From assembly GCA_029961685.1 (NCBI GenBank), contig JARWKL010000015.1, forward strand, positions 23,963,220 through 24,027,219: 64,000 nt of DNA, written 5' to 3'. This stretch comes from Aristolochia californica. Its lineage: Eukaryota; Streptophyta; Magnoliopsida; Piperales; Aristolochiaceae. Below, one piece after another: positions 22,803-36,403 of the stretch (its first letter is position 1; every line of letters begins with the position of its first letter). A model generated the notes under the pieces. It searched no databases. It was not told the origin of the DNA and saw nothing but the letters and a program-made list of their open reading frames with translations. The position numbers and the translations under genes were made by a program.

Positions 22803-25800
22803 ATGGCGATGAAATCATATGGTAGCCAGGCTGAGGTCCTGGTCAAGAACTACCTACTATCAGATCCTTTTATTCCCTACACATCCATCATTTGTGGCAT
22901 TTTCTTGTGCAAGATGGTATGTTCCTTCTGTTCTACAGTTGCATGGCTCTTTCAGATTGTAATCTTCTTCCATCTATTACATAAATCAAAAAATGTTTTA
23001 CCCAATTAACTTTTTCAAAAGCATTTGTGGTTATTTTGTTTTCACTTTTTACCCATGAAAATTTAAAGAATGAAGACTCTTACTACAGTTAAAGGATTGG
23101 TGGGGAGATGTGTGAACTTAGAAATGCAACTAATTGCTGCTTTTAAAGCGTTCAGGTAGATTAGTGAAGCAGTTAGATGAACTTAGTGTGACGCTAATCA
23201 AATGGAGTATATCCTAATAGGAATATTGTGTTGCTGATTTGTGTTACAAAATGTAGCCTGCTATTTCAAATTTACATTTCAATTTTTTTTCCTCCTCTTG
23301 TGGTCAAATTAATATTGTCACTATCAGCACATCCTTTTCCAATTTGTTGGGGTTGGCTACAAGTGTCATACTCCTCTATTCTGCTGTATTATTTTCTGCA
23401 TCCTATATGTGGTCAACTTTCTTCAAGTCTTCCTCATTATTTTCATCAATGATGTTCTTGGTACATCACTTTCTAGCTGGTCCATTTTTTTTAAATTAAT
23501 CCCATACAAAGTCAACGGAACTGCATTTCTATGGAGAAAGAGCTGAGAACCTGTAATTTTCTCGTTAGCTTTGTGAGTAATTTTCTCGTTAGCTTTGTGA
23601 TTTTAATTTCAGTAAAAGAATATAAACCAATGCACTGTAGCAAAGCTCCAAGTATTTCTTTGGATGATGACTTCATGATAATTATTCATAAAATGAGAAA
23701 TTGAGTTATTTTGAGACATATTCTAAATAATAAGAGGAAGACTCACACCATTTGTCTGAGAGGCTACTCACTAGGATCTTGTTGTTCATCCTTGTGAAAC
23801 AACATAATGTTCATGCAAGTCAAATCTTTCTAAAGTCTGACATGTTAAGTATTTGTCAGTCAAATGGTTGTAGCATTTGGATGAATAAATGAGGATAGCT
23901 TCTAATCAACTGTTCTTGAGCTATCTTTATCTAGAATACATTTTGCATGAATATTTGTTTTCCCAACCAGATATATGCACAAATTGTATGAGGCATAGAT
24001 GAAATTCTATACTCATTTTGTTAATTAGAAATATATTTAGGAAAGGGAGAATAACACTTTTGGATGCTGTCACAACAAATTGATTTCATTTAGAGAAACT
24101 TATGCTGGTGGCTCGCTTATCTCCTCCTTATATTTTCTTTTGGACTTAATCTCTTCCTTATTTCACTGACCTGAAAGGGTCTTGTAATTTTTGTTATGGT
24201 TTTCCATATGGTGTTTTTGTTGTTTTGAATTTTTTGTTCTTTCTGCAGGCATATGATTTTACGCACTTGATCAGTTCCTTCTATTTTATGAGCTATGCTG
24301 CCCTGAACAAAATTCAGCGAATAGAATGGAACAACCGGTGAGAGGAAAATGTCCTTTTAAAACTTATCTCCTTCTTATTTGTTTCTGTCTCAATTCTCTT
24401 ATTTTCTCTTTTTCTGAAATGTTCTGTAGGGGTATATCCACTCTTCATGCCATTTTCATCACAATTACCGCTTTATACTTAGTTTTCTTCTCCGATCTCT
24501 TCTCCGACAATAGATTAGCTGGTCTTGTGACTTTCCGAAGGTCTACTCTTTCCAATTTTGCATTGGGGGTAAGCTTTCTTTCCTTTTTTGAAGTCTTATA
24601 GGATGTCCATTTCATGTATATTCTATGAAGATTTTGAATATACCAAAAGATTCGTCCCAACTCCATATGTATCATTTACCTGAACCAAGCTTTGACTCAT
24701 AGGTCAGCGTAAACATTTAGGTCTTGTGCTACAGACGAGGTTTCAATTTTTGACAGGTCTCTGTGGGGTATTTTGTTGCTGACATTGGAATGATAATGTG
24801 GATGTACCCATCTTTAGGTGGCATAGAATATGTGAGTATACTCTATTGCAAGTCCTTAGTTCTGTTTTTATCAAACCAATTTTTTAACTATTTTATGGAA
24901 TCGCTTTAGAGTTTTTAATGGGTTTCCACAAAGTGCAAATGTTTTGTTTCAGATTGTTCACCACTTTCTTTCTGTAATTTCTGTTGCGTACTCACTTTTT
25001 ACTGGGGAAGGGCAACTTTATACATACATGGTTCTGATATCTGAGACGACAACTCCTGGAATCAATTTGAGATGGTAACGAGAAATCAATTACTACATGT
25101 TGCTCAAAAAAAAATAAAAAAAATTACTACATGTTACTCCTGAACATATTTAATATATCTTTTTCCCTGATGTGAAACATCTTTCTGTTTGTACAGGTAT
25201 CTCGATGCTGCAGGAATGAAGAGATCCAATGCATATGTTATGAATGGAATTGTTATGTTTTTCACTTGGCTGGTAGGTGAATTGTTCTTTTCTCTCTTTT
25301 TTTGTTCATTCAGCATTTTTTAAAACCTAGACGTCAATTATAGAGCAGCACCTTGTTTTAGAAAAAAAGTACGTATATGGAGCAGCAGTACTTGTATTAA
25401 AGTGAGCCTCTGTTATTAGTTGCTCAATGGCAGTCTTAAACAACAGTCTTACACCGACTAATTATGCCATACAAGCATTGTGGTTGAAGATAATCAGCAG
25501 AGATCAGACACTAGAATTTCTCCTTGGATATGTCATTCAGGTCTGTAGACTAAGTAGTCTTTGAGATCTGACACAGTAACTTAGCCTATAGAGTGACATC
25601 TTGTGCACGAAAAATCTATAACATTCCACTCGAATAACCCACATAGGCTGCCTGCTGCCGGAAATTTGCAGAAGGCCTTCCCTATTTTAATGATTGAAAA
25701 AGTTTTATCAAACGAAAATTTAACCTTCTTTCTTAGTTTGATCCCCTATCCAACATTGACCATCCTTTAGTTGTGGAACCATTACCCTTTTGCTACTCTA

Positions 25801-26092
25801 TGCAGATAGCTAGAGTTCTCTTGTTCGTCTACTTGTTCTACCACGTCTATCTGCACTACAATCAGGTAAGACTCCAATATCTGCACTATGCTCAGTCTAT
25901 TATTCTTCTGTGCACCCGATTCAATCAATTACGTGTTGCTTTCATTTTTTTCTGTTTAATCAGGTTGAGCAGTTACACCCATTTGGTTACCTCTTAGTGT
26001 TCGGAGTGCCTGCGGTGTTGGCAATAATGAACTTGATATGGTTTATGAAAATTGTGAAGGGATTAAAGAAGCAATTAGCAAAGAGGCAGTGA
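22803..26092 (+). CDS. TLC (TRAM/LAG1/CLN8) domain membrane protein
   Basis: Multi-pass endomembrane protein of the TLCD4/TMEM56-like group; its lipid-related role in plants is not established. Eight exons: 22803-22916, 24249-24337, 24430-24568, 24757-24831, 24953-25074, 25197-25272, 25806-25865 and 25964-26092. All have GT-AG borders and matching phases, giving 267 aa. Landmarks are VLVKNYLLSDPFIPYTS near the N-terminus, RIEWNNRGISTLHAIF, GYFVADIGMIMWMYPSLGG, the HH pair in IVHHFLSV, and GEGQLYTYMVLISETTTPG. The product ends in a lysine-rich tail (KIVKGLKKQLAKRQ), compatible with ER retention. MAMKSYG at 22803 is chosen because family members begin there; an in-frame ATG at 22776 would add nine residues. 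It appears intact. Confidence 0.93.
23554..23600 (+). repeat. 24-base tandem duplication in a TLC intron
   Basis: TAATTTTCTCGTTAGCTTTG plus four bases is repeated head to tail with one difference, inside the first coding intron. Confidence 0.85.
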
Positions 26093-27046
26093 AGGGAACA
26101 GCATATGAATGTGCAGTTATTCTGCAATTCTAATCCTATTTTCTGCTTGTCCCTTTGTTAGAGGAAAAGGGAGACAAATTGTAGGAAGAGAAGGCTGAGG
26201 GTTGTCTGGTTTGAATGGGAAGATTGTATCATTCACCACAAGGGATGGTATATGGATGGAAACTGCAAATTTCACTTGTATGATAAAGAGTAAAATCGTT
26301 CTGTTTTTTTTTTTTTTATATATATAAAGGAGTAAAATCAGCTATTCAGGCGAGTACCGTTCTTTCATTGGAGAATTTTCTCACCTTTTATTGGGTTTTC
26401 TTTATTTTATAACTTGATCTGTGAAGATGATCAGGTTGTGTTCATCTTCTTCCCCATCACTTTTTGTCTTTCAATTTTTGAAATAAATTCCTTCACCAGT
26501 ATCTGATTTTCTTCTCTAAATTGCTTCAAGAACAACTTGAAAATCAATAAATGTAAATAAAGGAATATGGTAATACTAATCAAAATCTCTTTGCTCGGAC
26601 ATGCTCTTCATAATCATTCTTTCTTTCTTTTTTTCAATTTTTACATAATTTTCTTCACTCATTTTTTCGTGACCAACTTCTTGCAAAATTGGAAAAATTA
26701 ACTTTAAAAAAAATTTGTAATATTAAAATGGCTAGAGTGGCCTACCATTAAAACTATTTCTGCGGTGGGATCTCTCTCTTCCTCTCCAGATGCCTTTGAT
26801 GCATCCAGGGTTTCTATTAATCTAATGAAAAGACTCTTGTTGTTATCAACCCTTTTGCTTCCTTCTTTCTCCAATCCCTTGCATTAAGAGCTCTGCCCTT
26901 CATGCAGAAATATTCCTACACCAGTTCTCTCTCTCTCTCTCTCTCTCATCTTACTACTCACGAATCACCAACTTCACAATCAATCACAGAGCCTGAACAT
27001 GTCTATAAATAGTCTTGCTTATGTTCTGAACATCAGCCACTTCCTC

Positions 27047-27091
<45 letters not shown>

Positions 27092-27103
27092 CTTGTTTCT
27101 GCA
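26093..27103. other. TLC 3' flank and intergenic DNA with CT microsatellites
   Basis: Contains the 3' untranslated region of the TLC gene, AT-rich DNA, and (CT)n runs at about 26926-26946 and 27050-27088 just upstream of the dead protease. The second run creates the Ser-Leu repeat of an open frame starting at 26999, which is unlikely to be the real start. Confidence 0.5.
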
Positions 27104-28470
27104 ATGTTGTCATCCTTGATGATCATCATCCCTCCTTATCTGTTTCTGCTGCTCAGCAGCTTCTCAAATCCTTCCCATGCAAAACCCAAAGAGAGTCATG
27201 GATCTCTGGTTTTGGGTCTATCTCCTTCTAGACCTTCGGTACCCTTTCTGGGTTCTAAGGTTTCAATGCCACAAGAAGTATTGGACATGTTGGAGCCACT
27301 CAGGTCTTACAGGAATGGATACCTTATCTCCTTGAATCTGGGGACACCCTAGCAGGTCATTCAGGTTTATATGGACACCGGGAGTGACATCACATGGGTT
27401 CCCTGTGGCCGCTTTTCTTTTGATTGCATGGATTGTGACAACTTCAGAGACTACAAGCTGGTTGCCACTTACTCTCCTTCTTTCTCATCTTCTTCCTTCA
27501 GAGACATTTGTTCCAGTCCTTACTGTCTTGACGTCCACAGCTCTGATAACTCCTATGACCCATGCACGGGAGCCGGATGCTCACTGACCACCTCTTTGCC
27601 CCAGGCCGTGTCCTCCATTTTCATACACTTATGGTGCAGGAGGGTTGGTCATTGGGGCTCTCACCAGGGACAGTCTCTGGGTTCATGGGAGTAGCAGCCC
27701 TGGAGACACCAGGGAGGTGTCAAATTTCGCGTTTGGTTGTGTGACTGCTGCCTATAGGGAACCTGTGGGGATTGCTGGGTATGGAAAGGGGCCTCTGTCA
27801 CTCCCTTCTCAACTGGGTTTCTTGCAAAAGGGCTTCTCCCATTGCTTCCTGGGATTTAAATTTGCTAGAAATCCCAACATAACTAGTCTTCTGATCGTTG
27901 GAGACCTTGCCATCTCTTCCAAAGAGTATTTGCAGTTCACCACCATGTTATCAAACCCCTTGTACCCAAACTACTATTACATTGGCCTTCACTGTGGGCA
28001 ACACCTCCATTACAGTGCCATCAAGCTTAAGGTCATTCGATTCAGAAGGTTATGGTGGGATGCTAATCGACTCAGGCACCACGTACACTGATCTCCCAGG
28101 CACACTTTATCCACAGCTCCTCTCAGTCATCGGATCGATGGTAAACTACGCTCGGTCGACTGAACACGAGTGAAGAACTGGATATGATCTCTGCTACAAG
28201 GTTCCTTATCTAAACAACTCATTCTCTGAGGACAATCTTCCTTCCATCTCTTTCCAGTTCCTGAACAATGCGAACCTCACGTTACCCAAGGAGAATTACT
28301 TTTATCCCGTCATTGCTCCAAGCAATTCCACAACAGTCTAGTGTTTGCTGTTTCAAAGCATGGAAGATGGAGACAACGGACCTGCAAGGATATTTGGCAA
28401 CTTCCAGCAGCAGAATGTGGACTGTGCTTCTTCTGCAACTTCTCATGGTCTTCGTGGGCACTAAGGCGAA
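27104..28470 (+). pseudogene. Nepenthesin-like aspartic protease pseudogene (A1 family)
   Basis: The plus strand encodes a signal peptide (ATG at 27104, hydrophobic LFLLLSSFSNPSHA) and a propeptide. The first catalytic motif YMDTGSDITWVPCG is near 27371, with the plant Cys-rich insert following. The second motif LIDSGTTYTDLP is near 28063. Damage is clear. TAG at 27350-27352 falls inside what should be LGTPPQ just before the first active site. Frameshifts lie near 27.6 and 28.0 kb. TGA follows STEHE near 28171, and TAG follows SNSTTV near 28339. The end around GNFQQQNV is shortened. Like most family members it has no introns. It lies between the TLC and Rab5 genes. Confidence 0.88.
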
Positions 28471-29254
28471 GAGCCATGAATTTGCATGAAGAAGGGGAAA
28501 CAATAAAAATAAAGCAGAGTTCAGGTAATCTAGTTGGGCGGCGAAGAACCATGTGTTTGATGAATCAGCCATGGAATGTTTAGACCCACTGACCTGTAAT
28601 TCTCGTATCTATTGTCTGATAACCAATAGTTCAATGTGGACATGGAACTTCAATGAAACCAGTGTTAATGGGAATAAATTATAATGTGCGTGCATGTTAG
28701 GAAGATAAAGAATCACTTTTTAAACATAGTTTGAGTTCTTTATAAGCAATTGATATCATCTAGTTAAGATTTGATCTGATTATGAAAATGGTGATTAGCT
28801 TTTAGAAATGCTAAGGAGATCAGTCAGACTATTGATTGATGTCGTTAACGGCTTGTTTGTTCTTCTCAGAACATCCAAGTGTTTAATGTTCGATCAGATG
28901 ATTCGGTGAAAATTATAAATAATCACTTGTTACATTCAGAACCCACTTCAGATTCCTCCCTTTTCTCATTCCACACACTTCTGAAGTATATTTTATTTTA
29001 TATCACATATAAGATGCTAGAAAAATACTAAGTGACAAGGCCTGAGGTGAAGAGACTAGCGACAATGGAACCATGTTAAAGGTATATAACTATGAATAAG
29101 CAATTATCTTTTACAATATATGAAACATAAAAATCAAATTTAACAAGTAAAGATCAAAAGCAGAGGCGATACTGTGTCCATGCCTAGAGAGGGAGATGGC
29201 CAGCGTGCAGATTACTAAGTACATTGTAGGCGAAATGGCTGAGACGAAGGAAAC
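28471..29254. other. Intergenic, no gene recognised
   Basis: AT-rich DNA between the dead protease and the converging 3' end of the Rab5-type gene. Nothing recognisable. Confidence 0.5.
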
Positions 29255-32095
29255 TTAAGCACAACAAGATGAAGTGGTTCTTTCTGCTGGTGTAGCCGTG
29301 AGAAGGGCCGATGATTTGTTGGCTGGTTGGGCTCTGGGTAGCCTCTTTGCTGCAGAGGAAGAGTCAGCAGATCCTCAATAACCAGTAAAAACTGGAGATA
29401 CACGTAAATAGCAAAAAGAACTGAAGATTACAGCTTGTCAAAAAATTTGCATCATCAACATTGGATTGCATATGCAATCAGTTCATAAATTGAATCAAAC
29501 CAATAAACATAATTAAGTAGATCACCGCGCACAACGAAACTCACAAATAGTATCTAAATATGCTTGTCTAGAATGAATAGAAACATTCTGGTCAGCAGTC
29601 ACAAGCGTCAACACTGTTCTCAATATTGTTGTCACATAATGGAACACCATATAGAAGAAAAGAGAAGAGAGGGAAAAAGAAAAAATACCAATCTCATAGA
29701 ATATTTCGTTGACATTTGTTGCGGCTTTAGCAGAAGTTTCCATGAAAAAAAGGCCATTTTCTTGGGCATACATTTGTCCTTCCTGCAACAATCATAAAGA
29801 TTCGGAAGACACAGCTATACTATCTTTATTTATCAAATAAAAGGTTTTGAGGTCAACCAATCAGATGCAGCAACCCATCTGCCAAAAAGGAGCCATCAAT
29901 ATTCCAAGTCCCCCCAGACAACTAAATAACTCACCTCTGTTGTCACTTGCCTTGCCTCCAACAAATCTGCTTTATTTCCAGCAACTGCGATGACTGTGCT
30001 CGAACTACCTTCAAATAAACCCAGCATAAGCAACATACCCTGATTGTTTGCAACATAAATAACAAAAAGCACACAAATGTAGAGGTATAACAATTATATG
30101 ATAATCATCTAGACAGGAACTCGTAGGTTTCCTGTCTTATGCAATTAATGTTCCCTAGCATCAATGTTTTCAGAAAACAGACTGACTAGTTTTAACATAA
30201 ATACCATGGTCAGTTTAAATAATTTAATTCAGTTGTTAACTTTGTAATCAAAGAATGGTGTTTCATCCATGTATAAATATTAACACGAGCTGAAAAAGAA
30301 GCCTGACACTACCTTGTGCTTGAATTTCTTGCACCCATTTCTTTGCACGAGTAAATGAAGCCAGCAAGATAAACAAGATATACGTTTTATATGCAGTAGC
30401 ATGATTGGAAACAAGACTCAATCATAATAAAAAGCAGAAGATTACTGAACCTGTTGGAGTAATTAAAAAAAATCTAATTTAGTTCTGTTATTTTTTACTC
30501 TTAAGAAACATGATACAATTTGTTCCAGAACAAAGTGAAGGTCCTTGATATGGAGAAACCCAGTCAAGTGAATAGCATACAGATCTCTTTCTTACATTGA
30601 ACTTACTACATGGCCTTCTACATTTCTAAAATAGCTCAAACTACTAGGGCAATCATGCCCTATCAATGAATGAAGAGTGTTTAATCAATGGCCTGATTAT
30701 AATTTAAATCAAGAAAATTTGATTAAATCCCATAACCCTTTTTCACTCAGAAAAGAAATTACTTTTAGAGACACGATATGATGGTTGAAAGCAATTATTG
30801 ATGTTCACTCCAGTCTTACCATCCAATGAGAAAAATCTTGCCGAAAAGCAGAACATCCAAATCTAGAAAAAACACAGCTAAATCACATTCAATAGCACAT
30901 TGAACATAACTTCAATAGAAGATAAAATCTATATTGACGATTTGTAGCTATTTCTATGCTTAATACATCAGAATAAATTCCTGATGAAAGCACATCCCCA
31001 ACATCCAACAACCTCAAGAACAGTGTAAAAAGCAAAAAGTCCATTATAAATAAGAAAAAGGGAACAGATTGCTTACTGCATTTGTTATATCATATACAAT
31101 TATTGCAGCTCCGGCTCCCCTATAATACATTGGTGCCAGGCTATGGTACCTCTCTTGTCCTGCTGTATCCCATATCTCAAACTTTACACTTTCGTCATTA
31201 ATAGCTAAGGTTTGTGAAAAAAAGGCAGCTCCTATGGTGGATTCCTGCAGCACCAAAGCACAACAATAATCACGACCAAATTAAGACAAACCAAATCCTA
31301 AACTTCCAAGTCAATACTCTGCACTCCAAGGAGACTACCAACCTGAAAATCGACAAACTGGCCTTTAACAAACCGCAAAACCAAGCTGGACTTTCCAGTT
31401 CCTACATCTCCAAGAAGAACCTAAGTTATCCAGTTAAAACATATTGTCAGAGTTCAAACAGTGGCATCATGATATTGTTGAAATGAGACATGAAGATAAA
31501 CCAAAAAATAGGGAAATCAAATAATAATAAGAAGAAGAAGAAAAAAAAAATGAATACATTTGATTAAAAACTTAGAGAAAAAAAAAACCCTCTACTTAAA
31601 AATTGCAATAGACTCTGCGAACCATTGCACCTCGCCAGATTTTTATAGGTGGTCGAAGAAGTGAGTTAGAACAGTCAGAAGTTCAAAAGAAAAACAATGC
31701 GGATCAGAGGTTCATAAACCGACAGGGAAGAGCTCAAATTTTTATTCTGAAAGCATAAATGCACATAATAAAAAATTCAATATCAACTAGTCATTAAAAC
31801 AACATAATAAATAAATTACAATAGATATCATCAGGCATCTAAACAAAGAAAAAAATTAGAAAATATTTAAGACAAAAGAAAATCTGTTTCCAAGACCGGA
31901 TTACAAAGCCAATAAAAATTACAAACAAGACAAACTTTCAATAATCCAATCCAAACAATTAACCTCCTAACTCCTGCAGTCATCTATAAAGATAAAATAA
32001 AATACTATAATTGTTGAATTATCAGAGGAGAACAAAAAAAGTGAACAAATACACACCAATTTTGCGTTGAGATTCTTGTTACCAGTAGTCGACAT
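29255..32095 (-). CDS. RABF2: Rab5-type small GTPase (RABF2, ARA7/RHA1 group)
   Basis: Endosomal/vacuolar trafficking GTPase. Minus-strand exons, 5' to 3': 32057-32095, 31343-31420, 31077-31244, about 30312-30360, 29935-30008, 29689-29782 and 29255-29349. Phases fit and give 198 aa (Rab5 is about 200). Landmarks: [14 protein letters not shown]-loop GDVGTGKSS (17-25); effector region [67 protein letters not shown]; and a C-terminal SSCCA with two prenylation cysteines. Oddity: the fourth exon ([16 protein letters not shown]) has no AG at its expected start. The minus-strand sequence reads CTTGCTG|GCTTCA, a TG in place of AG. Either a rare TG acceptor is used, or an AG seven codons in is used (in-frame loss of ASFTRAK), or the gene is newly damaged. 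All other junctions are canonical. Confidence 0.88.
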
Positions 32096-32758
32096 TGATC
32101 AAATTCGATCGCCTCCAATTAGCTAATAAAAATCCTTCCGGTTTGCCAACGAGGAACAGTGAGCAGCAAACGCGAGAGTTGTCTCTCTCGTATTATTTCA
32201 ACGACTCGTCTCCTCCACGGGCTTCATGAAGATGATGAAATCATGCGTCTTTCAGTATAATCCTTTTACGGTTTCTCTATAACAGAAAAATATTTAAAAT
32301 CCACGTGGCGGTCGCGCAACGTAGAATACCAGATAAAACTTAAAAGGAGGCGTGCCGTGCGGGCTTCAACGCAATTGGGCTTCAAGTCAAATGGGCCTCC
32401 ATTTGAAAATATAAAGAGTTCTGGTCTCTTCTCTATGGTTAATAGGAGGAAGAGGAGAGAGGCCATTCGGGTGAACTTTTAAAAAAAAAAATTAAATATA
32501 AAAAAATATTTTATTTTATATTATTTCCCGTTTAGATTCAAAGTTATAAGGCGTATTGATAATTATAATATCTCGTTGGCTAATTTAGAATTTGAGATCT
32601 AAGATTTTTGTATTTAGAAATTCGCAAGCGGGTTTCACCTTCTTTGGGCTTTAATTTAAGTGGGCCTCCATTTAAAATTCCAAAAGTCCAGTCACTCATT
32701 ATTATTACTAGCCTCTGCGAAAGTGTCAATGTGACATATCTGATTTCTCAGATCCCAA
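32096..32758. promoter_or_regulatory. Divergent promoter region of Rab5-type and PTPA genes
   Basis: The two genes are divergently arranged with 663 bases between start codons. A CT-rich leader-like stretch (32160-32230) adjoins the Rab5-type gene. No definite TATA box was assigned. A related GGGCTT-AA-T-AAGTGGGCCTCCATTTRAAA phrase appears near 32378 and 32645, a short direct repeat across the shared region. Confidence 0.4.
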
Positions 32759-35700
32759 ATGGCGGACGCTTCGCATATCTCCACCCAAGAAGATCGAACC
32801 ACGGACGAACGGCGGCCGGCGCCATCCTCTGCCCCTCTCTGCCGCTCGTGCGGCGGACCCACCGCCTGTCCGCCGCCGACTGTCGAGTCATGTCCCCCGC
32901 CCGTCTATCGTCCTCTCAGAGCTCCGGCCTTGAATGCTCCGCCGCCAAATACCCAATCCATCATCCTCACTCCGGTGCCTCAGCCGCTCCCAGTGCCGCC
33001 TCTCTCCCCGCCCTTTTCCTTCCAAGAGCCCTCCAAACGCATCTCCTCGCCGGACGATGCGCACCGCTTCCTCTCCTCCCCGTCCGGCGTTCATTTCCTC
33101 GGGTTTGTAGCGGCGCTATCCCACTCCGTCCGTGGCCATAAGCTCTCTGACCCGTGCCACTCGTCGCCGAACGTCGCTGCCATCGTTGCTCTCCTCCAGA
33201 CGCTTGTTGATTGGGTGGATGAGATCCCTCCGGCGCAGCAGACCTCCCGTTATGGCAACGTCTCCTACCGTACATGGCATGAGCGCCTGGAGAAATCGGC
33301 CGAGTCACTCCATATGGGAATCCTCCCGGAAGAACTCGCATCTGCAACTGTCGAACTCGTCCCTTTCTTTCTCGACAGCTTCGGTAACTCCTCGCGTATA
33401 GATTACGGCACTGGTCACGAGACCAATTTCGCCGCTTGGCTCTACTGCCTGGCCCGCTTTGGCCTGCTCAAGGAGGAGGACTACCCCGCCGTGGTGGCTC
33501 GCATCTTCGTCAAGTACCTGGACTTGATGAGGAAGCTTCAAACTGTCTACTCCCTCGAGCCCGCCGGGTCGCATGGAGTCTGGGGGCTGGATGACTACCA
33601 CTTCTTACCTTTCATTTTTGGGTCGGCTCAGCTGATCGATCACAAATATATGAAGCCGAAATCGATACATAATCAGGACATTTTGGATAACTTTTCGAAC
33701 GAGTATTTGTATCTCTCGTGCGTGGCGTTTGTGAAGAAGGTGAAGAAGGGGATCTTTGCAGAGCATTCGCCAATGCTGGATGACATAAGCGGCGTTCCGA
33801 GTTGGAATAAAGTTAACAGCGGGTTGCTGAAAATGTACAAGGCGGAGGTGTTAGAGAAGGTGCCCATCATGCAACATTTTCTTTTTGGATCCATCATCAA
33901 ATGGTACGCACATATAGTCTTTTTTGCTTATTCTGATTGTTATTTTCTCTTTGTTGTTTTCTAGATTCTGATGATTTGAGATTTTGTTGTCTATCCTGTA
34001 AGTTCTGGTTGATAAGAAGGTTAAAAGAAAATCCGATATTTTTCATAGTTCCGATTAATTTAGGCATGCCAACCCTATTGAGTAACATTTCAATCCTAAA
34101 AAGTAATGGCACGTATTTGGTTTTTTAACTGATCTATCAGCAAATGGAGAAAAGATGGAGCAATACATAATGAACATTTGACAACATGGTTCAAAGTTGT
34201 CAGTTTCCATTCACTTTATTACAACATAGAGTTCAAATATAATTTTCAAAAATGAATAAAAGATATTGTAATGCTTAAACAAGTAAAATAAAAGGATGAT
34301 CATCGTGTTCAAGAGAGCAATGAATTGTCAAGAGAAGTTAACGTCCATGCAGTTGTCTCTAGAGACAGGATGTTATTCTTTCAGGTTCACCCATATGTTA
34401 TACATGTGTTATTACTTTGCACCTGTAGACTTCAACAGATAGCTTTTGGCATTTGTAAATTTAGGAACTTTCTGTATATTGAACTGTAGCCATAATAAAA
34501 TCATGGTAGAGTTAGTTATAATCATTTCCCTGCTGTTATGGACTAGCACTTTTTTGCTTCTAGAAGTTAAAATTGAGGCGTAAGAGAATTCTCTTTCCCT
34601 TCCATTATTATCTAATGATAGTTTGCATATGCTTTGAACCACATGTTTCTTTTTCACGTAATATGACTATCTCCTGACAACAGGCTATTTGCATAATTTT
34701 GTAAGCCAAATCATTGCCATATGGCTGAAACCAAATGACCTAGTTCTGCTGTGCAGCGGATAAACTAAATGAAGAAACAACAATCCGTGTTCTTTATTAA
34801 GTACATATATGAGTCAAAGGTTGATATTCTTTTATTTTGAAATGGAAAATAATTTCAAAGTTTTATTTGCCAAGCTAACGGGAGACCATTAATTCTAGTC
34901 GTGTGCTTTTTGACTCATGGATTCCGTGTTATTTATTAAGTACATATATGAGTCAAAGGTTGATATTCTTTTATATTGAAATGGCAAATAATTTCAAAGT
35001 TTTATTTGCCAAGCTAACGGGAGACCATTAATTCTAGTCGTGTGCTTTTTGACTCATGGATCACTTGTTAAGATTTTATTGTGGATGGCATATGAGTCAA
35101 GAGCCACTCTCTTTCATATCTCAAAAATGTTATCTATAGCTAGTGTGTAGTCCCCTAGAAGGAGAAAGATTTCTGTGGTGGAAGAGACCAGCTCTCTGCT
35201 TTTGAGGCATGAATGGTAACATGACACAGTAAAGAAGCGGTTGATATCTGAAAAAGTGTGATGGGCATTGATAGTGCAAAAGCTTTGAGGTAAAACATTT
35301 CTGACAATTAGATTTAGTCCTCACTTGTCATATTTTTGCTAAGGTGGATCTTGTTAAATTTATGGAAAAGAAAAATACTTCATTGACTTAATGTAATCAG
35401 AGTACATGAACCCCTATTTATAATAGAGGAAAGAAGTAGATTCCATTTACAATTAAACTACCCTTGTCCTAATTACACCCAAACTCTAACATTTAAAGAT
35501 AAGTCCTTGCTTAATTAAATAACTCAACATAAATAAAAGACTAACATAACTAAAACACCTTTAAACTGAAACTCTTTTGTGAGACCTCCTTCCATAATAA
35601 TTTTGGCTCTGTAAGACTTCTTACTGTGAGAGTTGTGTAAGAGGCTTCCATATGTCCTCTTCAACCTTTGGTTCGCATGACCAAAAAGTTATTCGAGGGA

Positions 35701-36352
35701 TCTCCAGGAAGATGAAAAAATAAGAGATTGTATCAAGAATTATGTACAAAAAAATAGGAGAATATCCTCAGGTTTCGAAGGAATTGCACACATAGAGATT
35801 CAAAAAAAAAAAATTGATCTGATCCAGGTCATAATCCATATTGGATTCCCAAATTTGTTAATCGAGGGTCGAACACGAGGAATCCATGAATTACAGACCG
35901 ATATAAAGAAAGGATTTCATTCTATAAACCGGAGATCCCCCTCAAGCTGGAGTTTATAATTTCAGCTTGCAATGAAAATGATTTTTGGTTTTCAATTTTC
36001 TTTGTTGCAAAAATTTCTACTTAGGTGCAAAAACTTCTTCTTTTGTGCTCCCCCTTTCTTGAATATTTTAGTCACATAAAACTTACCACAACATATGGAA
36101 TAAAATATCTCTTTCTTGTACTTCTTCTTCTACGTTTCTACTTTTCTCCCTCAAGCTAGGAGGTAATGGCAGTGATCTCAGCTTCAAATAACATAGATGT
36201 AGTAATAAGTTTCTCCATCACGATGTCCCAACCCTGGCATTGACTATCAAAGGTTCAAATGGGTGATAAGTGGGTAATGTCTGTCATTCACAAGACAACA
36301 ATAAAAGTCCCACGGATACATATAAAAAGTCTCAAAGGACTTAAAACACCCA

Positions 36353-36403
<51 letters not shown>

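Noticed and set aside
26999..27103. Upstream start for the aspartic protease giving a Ser-Leu repeat
   Set aside because: The repeat is a translated CT microsatellite; the signal peptide starts naturally at 27104.
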